Notes: generated by a model from the sequence alone, not told the origin. Numbered from the stretch's first letter, positions 17,320 to 27,416 are shown. The stretch: 64,000 nt of DNA from Candidatus Gastranaerophilales bacterium (GCA_028693235.1 JAQUVW010000003.1:1-64000), one strand, 5' to 3'. Translations and numbers: made by a program.

Positions 17320-19578
17320 ATGGCAAAGAAAAAAACTGAAAAGGCATTAGTAATAGTAGAGTCACCGGCAAAATCTAAAACAATCAAAAAGATTTTAGGC
17401 GACGGATATCAAATAGAAGCAAGTTACGGACACATTAGGGACTTTCCGCCCAAAGTGCTCGGCTTTGACGTCGAAAAAGACTTTACTCCGAGCTTTGTAG
17501 TAATACCGGAAAAAGAAGCTGTCGTTAAAAAATTAAATGATATAGCAAAAAAATCTGATAAAATTTACCTAGCCTCCGACCCAGACCGTGAAGGAGAGGC
17601 TATTGCTTGGCATGTAAGACAAGTTCTTGATGTGCCGGAGGATAAAATTTACAGAATTGAATTTAATGAAATTACACCGAAAGCAATCAAAAATGCTGTC
17701 GAAAATTTTAGAACCATTGACATGCAAAAAGTTAAGGCACAACAAACACGCCAAATTTTGGATAGACTCGTTGGTTATAAAATAAGCCCTGTATTGTGGG
17801 AAAAAATGAAAAATAATCACCTTTCTGCAGGCAGAGTGCAAAGCGTCGCCCTTCGAATGATTTGTGAAAGAGAAGCACTGATTGACGCCTTTAAGCCTGA
17901 AGAATACTGGACTATAAACGCAGATTTGCTAAAAGCTAAAAAAACTTTCGAAGCCGAACTTTCAAAATATAAAAACAAAAAAATTGAAATAAAATCTCAA
18001 AAAGAAGCTGATAAAGTTGTCGCGGACTTAGAAAAAAAAGGGCTTGAATACAAAGTATCAAAAATCACACAAAAAGATACCCAAAGGAAACCATCAGCAC
18101 CTTTCATAACTTCAACTTTGCAAAGAGAAGCCAGCAGCAAACTTGGATATGGTGTATCAAAAACAATGCAAGTGGCACAAAAACTTTATGAGGGTATAGA
18201 TTTAGGTGGCGACGGTCCAGTCGGGCTTATTACATATATGAGAACAGACTCCGTTAGAATATCTGATGACGCTCAAGCTGCTGCCAAAGATTATATTGTT
18301 GACAGTTTTGGCGAAAAATATTATCCGAAATCACCCAACAATTACGTAAAAGCCGGCAAAAAGAATGTTCAAGACGCCCACGAGGCAATCAGACCATCTT
18401 ATGTTGACAAAACACCCGATAGCTTGAAATCCCACTTAACAAATGAACAGTATAAACTCTATAAGCTTATTTGGGACAGATTTATTGCTTCGCAAATGGA
18501 TAACGCAAAAGTCAAAAATACAACCGTTGAAATTAAAGCCGATGATTATACATTACGTCTTGGCTCAAGCAAAATTATGTTTGAAGGATTTTTGAAGGTC
18601 TATAACGACTCGGAAGATGATGTAGAAGAATTGAAAAAAATTCCTGATTTCAAAGAAGGTGAAACTGTTGATTTAAAGAAAGTAAATCCAAAACAACATT
18701 TTACCCAACCACCACCGAGGTTTACAGAAGCATCTCTTGTAAAAGCACTGGAAGAACACGGAATCGGACGTCCGAGTACGTATGCTCCTATTATTTCAAA
18801 AATTCAAACAAAAGGCTATGTTGATAAACAAGAAAAAGCACTTGCCCCTACTCTTTTAGGCAAAGCCGTTTCAGAGCAACTTGTTGCACACTTTACAGAT
18901 ATTATAAATTACGAGTTTACAGCCTCTATGGAAAATAAACTCGATGATATTGCAGAAGACAAAGCCGTTTGGAACAAGGTTATTAAAGACTTTTATGTGC
19001 CCTTTATCGAAACCGTAAATACAGCTAAAGAAAAAATGGAGCAAGTAATTATCGACTCTGGCAAAGTTTGCCCTAACTGCGGAAAGCCAATGGTAGTAAA
19101 GACAAGCCGTTGGGGAAGCCAATTTTTAGGTTGCTCCGGATACCCTGAATGCAAAACGATGATGCCGTTAAATGCTGCCCCTGACGCAGTTTCAGAAATG
19201 AATAAGCCTGTTGAAGAAAAATGTGAAAAATGTGGCGGTGACATGATTCAAAAAATCGGTCCATACGGTCCTTATTTGCAATGCTTAAACGAAGAATGTA
19301 AACACAGAAAACGTATTGTAAAATCAACTGGCGTTAAATGCCCTAAAGACGGGTGTGACGGTGAAATAGTTTTCAAAAAATCAAGATATGGCAGAGTATT
19401 TTTCGGCTGCAACAAATATCCAAAATGCGATTTTGTTTCTTGGAATGAACCTATTGATGCAAAATGCCCTAAATGCGGTAACATTTTAGTTAAAAAAATA
19501 ACAAAAAAATATCAAAGATATGAATGTTTAAGCAAAGAATGCGACTATAATCGCGAAATGGAAGAAACGAATGATTAA
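17320..19578 (+). CDS. topA: DNA topoisomerase I
   Basis: 752 residues, type IA. The TOPRIM domain has LVIVESPAKSKTI and the acidic SDPDREGEAIAWH. The active-site tyrosine is in LITYMRTDSVR; HEAIRPS and EHGIGRPSTYAPI follow. The C-terminus (from about 585) carries four zinc-ribbon units, three of CxxC...C type (CPNCGKP, CEKCGGD, CPKCGNI) and one longer (CPKDGCDG). It relaxes negative supercoils. The ATG comes two bases after dprA, and the 3' end overlaps aroE by 8 bases, so dprA-topA-aroE form one operon. Confidence 0.97.
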   Translation: MAKKKTEKALVIVESPAKSKTIKKILGDGYQIEASYGHIRDFPPKVLGFDVEKDFTPSFVVIPEKEAVVKKLNDIAKKSDKIYLASDPDREGEAIAWHVRQVLDVPEDKIYRIEFNEITPKAIKNAVENFRTIDMQKVKAQQTRQILDRLVGYKISPVLWEKMKNNHLSAGRVQSVALRMICEREALIDAFKPEEYWTINADLLKAKKTFEAELSKYKNKKIEIKSQKEADKVVADLEKKGLEYKVSKITQKDTQRKPSAPFITSTLQREASSKLGYGVSKTMQVAQKLYEGIDLGGDGPVGLITYMRTDSVRISDDAQAAAKDYIVDSFGEKYYPKSPNNYVKAGKKNVQDAHEAIRPSYVDKTPDSLKSHLTNEQYKLYKLIWDRFIASQMDNAKVKNTTVEIKADDYTLRLGSSKIMFEGFLKVYNDSEDDVEELKKIPDFKEGETVDLKKVNPKQHFTQPPPRFTEASLVKALEEHGIGRPSTYAPIISKIQTKGYVDKQEKALAPTLLGKAVSEQLVAHFTDIINYEFTASMENKLDDIAEDKAVWNKVIKDFYVPFIETVNTAKEKMEQVIIDSGKVCPNCGKPMVVKTSRWGSQFLGCSGYPECKTMMPLNAAPDAVSEMNKPVEEKCEKCGGDMIQKIGPYGPYLQCLNEECKHRKRIVKSTGVKCPKDGCDGEIVFKKSRYGRVFFGCNKYPKCDFVSWNEPIDAKCPKCGNILVKKITKKYQRYECLSKECDYNREMEETND

Positions 19579-20422
19579 ACTCGGATTAATCGGGTATCCT
19601 TTGGGGCACTCAATGTCAGCTATAATTCAAAAAGCAGCATTTGAGTCTTGCGGGCTTGATGGTGAATATGAAATTTTAGAAACCGAGCCTGAACTTTTAG
19701 TCGATAGAGTAAAATTTTTAAAATCGAGAGGTTATGCTGGATTTAACGTTACTATTCCACTCAAAGTGCCTATTACATTGTTTCTTGATGAAGTTGACAG
19801 CATCTCAAATCAAGCAGGTTGTGCAAATACAGTAAAAGTCATGCCTAATCTATCTTTATATGGCTACAACACTGATGTCTACGGATTTTCAGCAGCAATT
19901 CCGACAAATGTCAAAAATGAATTAAAAGGTTCAAAAGTAGCTATTTTGGGTAATGGTGGAGCTTCACGTGCAGTTGCGGTTGCTTTGGGAAATATCGGCG
20001 TAAAACAATTGGATTTTTATGTTCGAAATATAATCAACGCTTCAACAATGGTAAATATCGTCAGGGAAAATTTTCCAAATATTAAAATTGAACTAAAACA
20101 AATTCAACACATTTATGATTTATCTGATTATAAAATGCTCGTAAACACTACGCCTCTTGGAATGAGAGGAAAAGCGATGGGGCTTTCACCAGTTGATGAA
20201 AAAGCTATGAAAACATTAAAACCTGATGCTGTTATTTATGATATTGTTTATAACCCAATTAAAACCGAATTTATCAACATTGCTCAAAAGCTCGGCTTGC
20301 AAACAATTGGGGGACTTGATATGTTGGTATATCAAGCTGCCAAAGCGTTTGAGATATGGACTGGCAAATATCCCGATACTCAAAATATGAAAATTGCAGC
20401 TTTAGAGAGCTTGGCTGTATAA
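19571..20422 (+). CDS. aroE: shikimate dehydrogenase
   Basis: 283 residues. GYPLGHSMSAIIQ forms the shikimate-binding start, FNVTIPLK supplies the catalytic lysine, LGNGGASRAVAVALG is the NADP loop, and NTTPLGM and YNPIKTEF are typical of AroE. It reduces 3-dehydroshikimate in aromatic amino acid synthesis; trpB lies elsewhere in the window. Its start overlaps topA by 8 bases, and a terminator follows at 20491. Confidence 0.95.
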   Translation: MIKLGLIGYPLGHSMSAIIQKAAFESCGLDGEYEILETEPELLVDRVKFLKSRGYAGFNVTIPLKVPITLFLDEVDSISNQAGCANTVKVMPNLSLYGYNTDVYGFSAAIPTNVKNELKGSKVAILGNGGASRAVAVALGNIGVKQLDFYVRNIINASTMVNIVRENFPNIKIELKQIQHIYDLSDYKMLVNTTPLGMRGKAMGLSPVDEKAMKTLKPDAVIYDIVYNPIKTEFINIAQKLGLQTIGGLDMLVYQAAKAFEIWTGKYPDTQNMKIAALESLAV

Positions 20423-20490
20423 CGTATAAGCCCTTATAGAAGCTATATACAAGTTTTTTATCAGAGTTGTTTTTTATTTTTTCAGCAGAT

Positions 20491-20520
20491 CCCAACTGTA
20501 ATAAGGCAATTGGGGGTTTT
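20491..20520 (+). terminator. intrinsic terminator after aroE
   Basis: CCCAACTG (20491-20498) pairs with CAATTGGG (20507-20514) apart from one mismatch, and TTTTT follows shortly after. It ends the dprA-topA-aroE operon. Confidence 0.65.
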
Positions 20521-20574
20521 TCAAATAAAAATATTTATGACAACTATCGTCCAATAGGTTGCTATCAAAGGAAG

Positions 20575-22014
20575 CTAAGGCGTATATTTCAAATCCAAAT
20601 GTCTCGCAGCTTGGGTTTCATCTACCTTTTTAACAGGAGTTGAAAAAGGTCTGTTATGGACAATTTCTGAATTTTCTTCAACTTCTTTTGCAATTTTAAG
20701 CATGATTTGAATAAAGTCATCCAACCGTTCTTTTGTTTCAGATTCAGTCGGCTCAATCATAATAGCTTCTGAAACTATTAGAGGAAAATACACTGTTGGG
20801 GGGTGAAAATTATCGTCCATCAGACGTTTTGCAATGTCGATAGTATGAACGCCTTTTTCCTTTTGCAAATCACCAGACAATACAAATTCGTGCATGCAAG
20901 TTGTATCATGGGGCAATAAATACGAATTCTTTAGTTTTTCTTGAAGATAATTAGCATTTAAAACAGCATCTTCAGAAACAGAACGTAAATTTTTGCCCTG
21001 CATAAGAATATAAGCATAAGCCTTTATCATGACTGCAAAATTACCATAAAAAGCTTTCATTTTACCTATTGAATGTTTCAAATCATATTTTCTTGAATAT
21101 TGTTTTCCGTCAAATTCAAGAACAGGAACGGGTAAAAATTCTTTTAAATCTTTGACAACCCCGACAGGTCCGGCACCAGGTCCACCACCACCGTGGGGAG
21201 TTGCAAAAGTTTTATGCAAATTAATGTGAACAATATCAAACCCCATTTTTTTAGGAGTAGTATGTCCCATAATTGCGTTTAAATTAGCACCATCATAATA
21301 TAGCAAACCACCTACTTCGTGAACCAATTTTGAAATTTCAAGGATATTTTCCTCAAAAAGACCAAGAGTATTAGGGTTTGTTAGCATAATTGCCGCCGTA
21401 TTTTCGTCAAGAACAGACTTCAATGCATCAATATCGACTTGCCCGTTTTCTTTTGATTTAATCTCCACAATATTAAATCCGCACATTGAAGCAGACGCAG
21501 GATTGGTTCCGTGAGCAGAATCGGGAACAATTACATTTTTACGATTTTGCCCGATTGTTTCAAAATATTTTTTCACAATCATCATTCCACATAGCTCGCC
21601 ATGAGCTCCTGCTGCAAGTTGCAACGTCAATGCGTCCATTCCTGTGATTTTTTTCAAAGCGTCTGTCAAATTATACATCAATTTCAAAGCACCTTGAGAA
21701 TCTTCATCATTTTGAAGCGGATGAAGATTTGAAAAGCCATCTAACGAAGCTAACAATTCATTTATTTTGGGATTATATTTCATTGTACAAGAGCCTAAAG
21801 GATAAAAACCGGTTTCTATGCAAAAGTTTTTATCTGAAAGTTCTTTGTAATGCCTCATTGCCTCAAGTTCAGTAACTTCGGGCAAGATAGAACTTTTTTC
21901 GCCAAGATAATCTTTATTTATGAAAGAAAAATCTATTTTTTCATCTGTCAAATTGCAGCCAACAGTGTTTTTTTTAGATTTTTCAAAAATCAATTTTGTA
22001 TAATTTGAATCCAT
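20575..22014 (-). CDS. gcvPB: glycine dehydrogenase (decarboxylating) subunit 2
   Basis: 479 residues, the size of the C-terminal-half P-protein subunit in split glycine cleavage systems. Signatures are YPLGSCTMKYNPK near the start, QLAAGAHGE, PDSAHGTNPASA and NLHKTFATPHGGGGPGAGP, where the lysine binds PLP. With GcvPA it decarboxylates glycine and passes the aminomethyl group to GcvH. GcvPA, GcvT and GcvH are not in this window. It is the last gene of a run with lysA, cdaA and eda. Confidence 0.95.
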   Translation of the reverse strand: MDSNYTKLIFEKSKKNTVGCNLTDEKIDFSFINKDYLGEKSSILPEVTELEAMRHYKELSDKNFCIETGFYPLGSCTMKYNPKINELLASLDGFSNLHPLQNDEDSQGALKLMYNLTDALKKITGMDALTLQLAAGAHGELCGMMIVKKYFETIGQNRKNVIVPDSAHGTNPASASMCGFNIVEIKSKENGQVDIDALKSVLDENTAAIMLTNPNTLGLFEENILEISKLVHEVGGLLYYDGANLNAIMGHTTPKKMGFDIVHINLHKTFATPHGGGGPGAGPVGVVKDLKEFLPVPVLEFDGKQYSRKYDLKHSIGKMKAFYGNFAVMIKAYAYILMQGKNLRSVSEDAVLNANYLQEKLKNSYLLPHDTTCMHEFVLSGDLQKEKGVHTIDIAKRLMDDNFHPPTVYFPLIVSEAIMIEPTESETKERLDDFIQIMLKIAKEVEENSEIVHNRPFSTPVKKVDETQAARHLDLKYTP

Positions 22015-22041
22015 TTTATCCCCTTAGTCTATAGCCAAAAT

Positions 22042-22662
22042 TTATTTTGAAATATAAATATTTCTGGTTTCAACAGCTTTCATTGCACGATAAGTAATTT
22101 CTTCCGCAGAAGCTGATTTATAGAATGAACGTCCTATACCTACGGCTTTTGCACCTGCATCTAAATAATCTGTAAAATCATCAATTTCAATATTACCGGT
22201 TGCAATTATATTTAAAAAAGGCATGGGTCTAAGCAAATCTTCAACATATGTAGCACCCCCCATAGGTTTTGTAGGATAAATTTTAATGAGCGGTGTGCGG
22301 GCCTTCCAAGCTGAATATGCTTCATTTGGGGTTGTTGCAGTCATAATCAAAGGTATTTTTTTATTTTGACAAAGTCTGACTAAATTCATTTGGAACACAG
22401 GCGAAACAACGACATCTGCTCCTGATGAAATTGAAATACTTGCTTGGCGTTGAGTAATAATACCTCCTGCAGCTATCAAGGCTTTTGAATTTTTTTTAAG
22501 ATATTTTATCGACTCCAATATTTCGGCATTTTGAACTATTATTTCGATAATATTAATACCACCTTTTATCAAAGCTTCGGAGATTTGGACAGCCTTATCA
22601 GCATCAGTGACTCTAACCACACCAAATATTTTTTGTTTTAAAATTTCATCAATTGCACTCAT
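22042..22662 (-). CDS. eda: KDPG/KHG aldolase
   Basis: 206 residues of the class I aldolase family. Family residues are in the right order: VVRV near the start, IIEIIVQNAE with the catalytic glutamate, and the Schiff-base lysine in LIKIYPTKPMGG. ATGNI and GIGRSFY follow. It splits 2-keto-3-deoxy-6-phosphogluconate, or 4-hydroxy-2-oxoglutarate, to pyruvate and an aldehyde. No edd dehydratase is nearby, so the actual substrate is open. It lies between cdaA and gcvPB. Confidence 0.87.
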   Translation of the reverse strand: MSAIDEILKQKIFGVVRVTDADKAVQISEALIKGGINIIEIIVQNAEILESIKYLKKNSKALIAAGGIITQRQASISISSGADVVVSPVFQMNLVRLCQNKKIPLIMTATTPNEAYSAWKARTPLIKIYPTKPMGGATYVEDLLRPMPFLNIIATGNIEIDDFTDYLDAGAKAVGIGRSFYKSASAEEITYRAMKAVETRNIYISK

Positions 22663-22673
22663 TTGTATTTACC

Positions 22674-23567
22674 TTATTTATTATTCTTCTTCTTTATTTT
22701 TATCAAATTAAACATCAGATTTGTCTCATTGGAATCGGGTTCATCATTGTACCCAAGTATATTTTCTAAATCTGAACGTAAATTTGAAATATCATCATAC
22801 TTTTTCAAAATTCCGTCGATAGCTATAGATACATCGCCGGTTTCTTCAGAAACAACGACGCATGCACTATCAGAAACTTCACTCATACCAATTGCGGCTC
22901 TGTGGCGAGTACCATATCTCCAGCTCAATTTTGGATCTTCTGTCAACGGAAGCAAGACCCCTGCTGCTACAATTTTGTCATCTTGGATTACAACAGCACC
23001 ATCATGAAGCGGAGTATTCGGGTGAAAAATCGTCAAAATCAACTCACAAGAAACATCAGCATTGAGTTTTGTACCAACTTCTGAATACAGTGAATCTTGA
23101 TTTGTTTTTTGAAGGACAAGCAAACACCCGCAACGAGCTTTGCTACAGTATTTGATAGCTTCTACTAATTCTTTTACAACATTTATTCTATTTGTTGGAA
23201 TATTTTTTTTATTATTAAACAAAGAGCGGGACATAAAGCCTGTTTGCCCCAAATATCCCAAGAGTTTTCTGAGTTCTGGTTGAAAAATAACAACCAAACT
23301 GAAAATTACGATGCTCACGATTGTTTTCAAGAACACGCCGACAATTCTAAGGTCAAACATAATCAACAATTCACTAAACGCCCATGTCAAAAGCAAGATA
23401 AAAATGCCTTTTACCAATTTTTCTGATTGCGTGCCTCTTATAAATTTTCTATAAAAATAAAACAAGATTAAAGCGATGAAAAATATTTCACCGATATTAA
23501 GCATATTTAATTTAAAATTCCAAGCCTCAGCAGGAAGCTTAAACAAATTGAAAAGGTCTTCAAACAT
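22674..23567 (-). CDS. cdaA: diadenylate cyclase CdaA (c-di-AMP synthase)
   Basis: 297 residues: three N-terminal membrane helices (within about 25-95), then the DisA_N cyclase domain. HDGAVVIQDDKIVAAG holds the DGA motif and YGTRHRAAIGMSE the RHR motif, both required for joining two ATP into c-di-AMP. It acts at the cytoplasmic face of the membrane and usually controls potassium and turgor. In many Gram-positive bacteria the neighbours are cdaR and glmM; here neither is present and the gene follows lysA by 8 bases. The ribosome binding site overlaps the lysA end. Confidence 0.93.
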   Translation of the reverse strand: MFEDLFNLFKLPAEAWNFKLNMLNIGEIFFIALILFYFYRKFIRGTQSEKLVKGIFILLLTWAFSELLIMFDLRIVGVFLKTIVSIVIFSLVVIFQPELRKLLGYLGQTGFMSRSLFNNKKNIPTNRINVVKELVEAIKYCSKARCGCLLVLQKTNQDSLYSEVGTKLNADVSCELILTIFHPNTPLHDGAVVIQDDKIVAAGVLLPLTEDPKLSWRYGTRHRAAIGMSEVSDSACVVVSEETGDVSIAIDGILKKYDDISNLRSDLENILGYNDEPDSNETNLMFNLIKIKKKNNK

Positions 23568-23575
23568 TGGTAGTC

Positions 23576-24907
23576 CTAAACTGCATCAAATTTATCAGGT
23601 ATTACATCTGACTCACATAATTGAGCGTATGTCTGTCTCTCTATAATGATATCAGATTTTCCGTTATTTACAAGTACGGCTGCGGGTTTTAACACTCTGT
23701 TATAATTGCTAGACATAGAATAGCCGTAAGCACCGGTATTAAAGAAACATAGCGTATCACCTTCGTTTAAATCAGGAAGCATTATGTCTTTTGCTAAAAT
23801 ATCACCTGACTCGCAAAACCTGCCAGCTATGGTTACTTTTTCGACATCGACATCGGTAGCTTTATTTGCAACTTTAACAGTGTATTCAGCTTGATACAAG
23901 CTTGGACGGGCATTGTCAGACATTCCGCCATCAACTGTCACATATTTTCTGCCATGTGGTACTTGTTTTGAGCTTCCTACGGTATAAAGAGTAACTCCTG
24001 ATGTACCTACGACGCTTCTTCCCGGTTCAATATATACATGGGGCATTTTGATACCATATTTCGGTTGATTTATTGCAATCGAGTCGTTGATTGCTTGAGC
24101 CATTTCATAAATCGAAATCGGTTTATCATCTTCAGTATATTTAATACCCAATCCGCCGCCAAGGTTTATATCAGTAAGCTCAATGCCGTATTTTTCTTTA
24201 ATTCTTGCTATTTCTTTAAACAAAACTTCAATTTCGTCAAAATAGACTTTCGGTTCAAAAATCTGAGAGCCGACATGTGAGTGAAGCCCTGCCAAATTAA
24301 GATTTTTATACTCGTCTTGAATAAGTTCAATCGCCTCATCAAGTTGAGTTAAATCAAAACCGAACTTTGAGTCTAAGTGACCTGTTTGGATATATTCGTG
24401 CGTATGGCACTCAATCCCCGGGGTAATTCTTAGCAAGATTTTTACTGTTTTATTTTTTGACTGTGCAACCTGATTTAAAAGTGCAAGTTCTAAAAAATTG
24501 TCAACGGAAAAGGCACCAACACCAACTTCAAGAGCCAAATTCAACTCATCAAATGATTTGTTATTGCCATTAAAAATAGTTTTAGACATATCAAATCCCG
24601 CAGAGTGTGCCGTATAGATTTCGCCACCTGAGCACAAATCCAGCCCAAAGCCAAGCTCACCCATTAGAGAGCACATAGCCTTTGTCATAAAAGCTTTTGC
24701 GGCAAACATCATATTAATATGGTCATACCCTTCAAAAGCCTTTGTATAATCACCTGCAATCGAACGAATTGTAGCCTCATCAAAAACATAAAGCGGTGTT
24801 CCGTATTTATTTGCAAGCTCTATACAATCACATCCTCCGATTTCCAAGTGGCAATCATCATTAATCTTTGCTGTTACAGGCATTATACTTTGGTTTGCAG
24901 TCTGCAT
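23576..24907 (-). CDS. lysA: diaminopimelate decarboxylase
   Basis: 443 residues, fold type III PLP enzyme. The PLP lysine is in MFAAKAF, HSHVGSQIFEP and GGGLGIKY bind the phosphate, EPGRSVVG and RFCESGDILAKD shape the active site. It makes lysine from meso-diaminopimelate. The start at 24907 is preceded by AGGGG; an in-frame ATG 63 bases upstream would add residues not seen in the family. It is the first gene of lysA-cdaA-eda-gcvPB. Confidence 0.95.
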   Translation of the reverse strand: MQTANQSIMPVTAKINDDCHLEIGGCDCIELANKYGTPLYVFDEATIRSIAGDYTKAFEGYDHINMMFAAKAFMTKAMCSLMGELGFGLDLCSGGEIYTAHSAGFDMSKTIFNGNNKSFDELNLALEVGVGAFSVDNFLELALLNQVAQSKNKTVKILLRITPGIECHTHEYIQTGHLDSKFGFDLTQLDEAIELIQDEYKNLNLAGLHSHVGSQIFEPKVYFDEIEVLFKEIARIKEKYGIELTDINLGGGLGIKYTEDDKPISIYEMAQAINDSIAINQPKYGIKMPHVYIEPGRSVVGTSGVTLYTVGSSKQVPHGRKYVTVDGGMSDNARPSLYQAEYTVKVANKATDVDVEKVTIAGRFCESGDILAKDIMLPDLNEGDTLCFFNTGAYGYSMSSNYNRVLKPAAVLVNNGKSDIIIERQTYAQLCESDVIPDKFDAV

Positions 24908-24996
24908 ATTTTCCCCTTTTAATAAAATAACTCGTGAGTCAATCATAACATCAAAATATTCTTTTTTCACTTAAAAATTGATTATTGCAAAAAATG

Positions 24997-25002
24997 TATT
25001 AT
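24997..25002 (+). promoter_or_regulatory. possible -10 box next to the start at 25012
   Basis: TATTAT lies 9 bases before the ATG and a TATAAT directly abuts it (25005-25010). No Shine-Dalgarno is present. A leaderless or near-leaderless transcript is suggested. Confidence 0.3.
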
Positions 25003-25011
25003 TATATAATT

Positions 25012-25587
25012 ATGAAGAATTTTAAATATTTTTTAGCCTTAATAATCGTCACGATAGCCTTTTCGGGATACTCAACTGCAGCCGAAGCTCCAAATTATGA
25101 TGAGTTATATTACAACGCACAGCTTTTTGACACTGAGTTTATGCATGATGTTGACCCCTATCAAGACCAAGAATATATGAAATACACTTGGTCGCCTTAT
25201 CCTTTATTTAGAACCAGTTCAACCTTATATTTCAAAAGCTTGACTATCGAGCCAGGATACTATCTTTTGACACCAAGAAACCTAAAAGACAAAGATTACG
25301 TGCTTTTCAAAGACAACGGCAAAGTAAAATTCATCGTCCCTGTCGTAAAAAAAACTATCACAGATGTCGGTTTCTACCAATATCAAGTTCCGAAACCAAA
25401 ACTTACAAAAAGTAAAACCATTGCTCAAAATTTACAAAAATGTTTTTTTAAAAACAAACGTGATTCCGGCAGAATGCCTCCCCCTGACTCTTATATAGAT
25501 GTTTTGGAAGAAGGTAACTACGTCATTATAAAATTTTATTATTCAAATAGTTGCTATTGGCTTTTATTCAGGAAAAATAAATTTTAA
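25012..25587 (+). CDS. hypothetical secreted protein
   Basis: 191 residues, family not recognised. MKNFKYFLALIIVTIAF begins a signal peptide with likely cleavage after STAAEA or nearby (residues 22-26). The mature part is rich in aromatic residues (YDELYYNAQLF, YTWSPYPLF) and basic near the end, and looks like a beta-rich periplasmic or outer-surface protein. The start at 25012 is chosen because it puts the charged residues directly before the hydrophobic segment. Its stop overlaps that of uvrC on the other strand through TTAA. It has no operon partner. Confidence 0.65.
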   Translation: MKNFKYFLALIIVTIAFSGYSTAAEAPNYDELYYNAQLFDTEFMHDVDPYQDQEYMKYTWSPYPLFRTSSTLYFKSLTIEPGYYLLTPRNLKDKDYVLFKDNGKVKFIVPVVKKTITDVGFYQYQVPKPKLTKSKTIAQNLQKCFFKNKRDSGRMPPPDSYIDVLEEGNYVIIKFYYSNSCYWLLFRKNKF

Positions 25588-27416
25588 TCAGATTTCGATT
25601 TATGAAAATAATCATAAACCTTTTGACCTTGCGATTTTTTCAAAAGCAACATCAACTCTTGCACTGGAAGCTTTTTAATCGCTTTAACATCTTTATATTT
25701 TTCAATTAATAATTTTTTATTTTTTTCAAAAAGCCCTTTGATATTATCAAGCTCTGATTGAACTGCAGCTTTGCCACGCAAGGTCCTATGATATGTAATA
25801 GCAAACCTGTGTGCCTCATCTCTTATTCGCTGAAAAAAGTACAAAGCACCTGAATTTAAAGGAAAAAGTATAGGTTTTGTTTTATTCGGAATAAAAACTT
25901 CTTCAATTCTCTTGGCAAGCGAAACTATATTCTGATTTTCACAGCCAAGTTCATCTAATATCGATTTAGCACTCGATAGTTGCCCTTTCCCGCCATCTAT
26001 TATGATTAAGTCGGGGAATTTATCACTTTGAGCTTTCAGGCGTCCGTATCGCCTGCTGACGACTTCTCGCATCGATTGAAAATCATCAGGTTTATCAACA
26101 GATTTTATCTTAAATCTCTTATACTCTGATTTTTTAGGGAAACCGTTTTCAAATACAACCATTGAAGCAACTGTATTTGTACCTTGAATGTGAGAAATAT
26201 CAAAACATTCAACCTTATAAGGGAAAACGCTCAAATTCAGCTTTTCTTGGACATAAGCACCAACTTCATTATAGTCATTTTGTATTTTTGTTAAAGAATC
26301 AATCTGCAACTTTTTCAAATAATAATCTGCATTCTTTTTTGCTAATTCCAAGATATCGTCATTTCTCTTCGATTTTGAAAAATTAATTCTGACTTTTTTA
26401 CCACTCCGGCGTGAAGATAGCCAAGACTCGTAAAGCTCTTTGTCCTCAGGCGTAAACTCTGGAGCTATAATAATTTCATTCGGAATATCAAAATCACTGA
26501 CCAGCTCGTAATATTCTTTTATAAAAGTCATCAACAGCTCCGCATCGCTGTCATAGTCTGAAACATAAAGCTCGAAATCTTTTTTATCAATCAATCTGCC
26601 ATCCCTAATCTGCACCAGTGAAAGGGCACAAATATTAGACTCCTTTGATATTTCAATAACATCTTGATTAACTGATGTATTTTCATAAACAACACGCTGT
26701 TTTTCAATCGTCCTCTGAACATCAAAATAGCTGTCACGGTACCTCGCTGCTTTTTCAAATTCCTCACGTGATGCGAAATAATCCATTTGTTTTTTGAGTG
26801 CCTCGACAAGCTCTGATTGTTTTCCTGATAAAAACAATTCTACATTTTTTATTAATTTTTGATATTCCTCAGGCGAAATAAGCTTTTGACAAGGAGCCAT
26901 GCACCTTCCGATATTATAATATATGCAAGGTCTATCTCTAAACTTTGGAGTTTTACATTGCTTCAGCGGGAATAATTTTTTTAGCAAATCTAACGTTGCA
27001 TACATAGCTCTGCTATTGGTATAAGGTCCGAAATATTTACCTTTCACAGGATTTCTATTACCTTTTCTCGCAACAACAATCCTCGGGTAATCTTCATTTG
27101 TAACAACAAAATAAGGGAATTTTTTGTCATCTTTTAAAAGCACGTTGTATCTCGGTTTGTATTTTTTTATCAAATGAGATTCTAAAATCAAAGCCTCGAT
27201 TTCGGAATTTGTTATAATAAACTCGATTTTTACAATCTTGGGAACTAAAACCCTCAATTTTTCTGATGTGTGTTTTCGATTCACAAAATAACTCGCAACA
27301 CGCTTTTTTAAATTTTTTGCTTTTCCGACATAAATAACAGTCCCTTCCTTATCAAAATACTGATAAGAACCCGGGGACTCAGGTAAAATCTTTAATTGCT
27401 CTGTCAAGTCTTTCAT
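25584..27416 (-). CDS. uvrC: excinuclease ABC subunit C
   Basis: 610 residues. The N-terminal GIY-YIG nuclease has SPGSYQYF and VIYVGKAKNLKKRV; a UvrB-binding UVR segment lies at about 200-240; the C-terminal RNase H-like nuclease has ECFDISHIQGT and LIIDGGKGQL. A reduced helix-hairpin-helix tail ends the protein. UvrC makes both cuts in nucleotide excision repair. The start at 27416 fits the family; 27 further in-frame residues upstream are not conserved. A TAAAAT lies 7 bases before this ATG with no ribosome binding site. Confidence 0.95.
   Translation of the reverse strand: MKDLTEQLKILPESPGSYQYFDKEGTVIYVGKAKNLKKRVASYFVNRKHTSEKLRVLVPKIVKIEFIITNSEIEALILESHLIKKYKPRYNVLLKDDKKFPYFVVTNEDYPRIVVARKGNRNPVKGKYFGPYTNSRAMYATLDLLKKLFPLKQCKTPKFRDRPCIYYNIGRCMAPCQKLISPEEYQKLIKNVELFLSGKQSELVEALKKQMDYFASREEFEKAARYRDSYFDVQRTIEKQRVVYENTSVNQDVIEISKESNICALSLVQIRDGRLIDKKDFELYVSDYDSDAELLMTFIKEYYELVSDFDIPNEIIIAPEFTPEDKELYESWLSSRRSGKKVRINFSKSKRNDDILELAKKNADYYLKKLQIDSLTKIQNDYNEVGAYVQEKLNLSVFPYKVECFDISHIQGTNTVASMVVFENGFPKKSEYKRFKIKSVDKPDDFQSMREVVSRRYGRLKAQSDKFPDLIIIDGGKGQLSSAKSILDELGCENQNIVSLAKRIEEVFIPNKTKPILFPLNSGALYFFQRIRDEAHRFAITYHRTLRGKAAVQSELDNIKGLFEKNKKLLIEKYKDVKAIKKLPVQELMLLLKKSQGQKVYDYFHKSKSD

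Noticed and set aside
19073-19484. long minus-strand ORFs opposite the topA zinc ribbons
   Set aside because: They arise from the Cys/Lys codon pattern of the zinc ribbons on the other strand.
20423-20574. glycine riboswitch near gcvPB
   Set aside because: The region lies past the 3' end of gcvPB, and the structured element is a terminator for aroE on the other strand.
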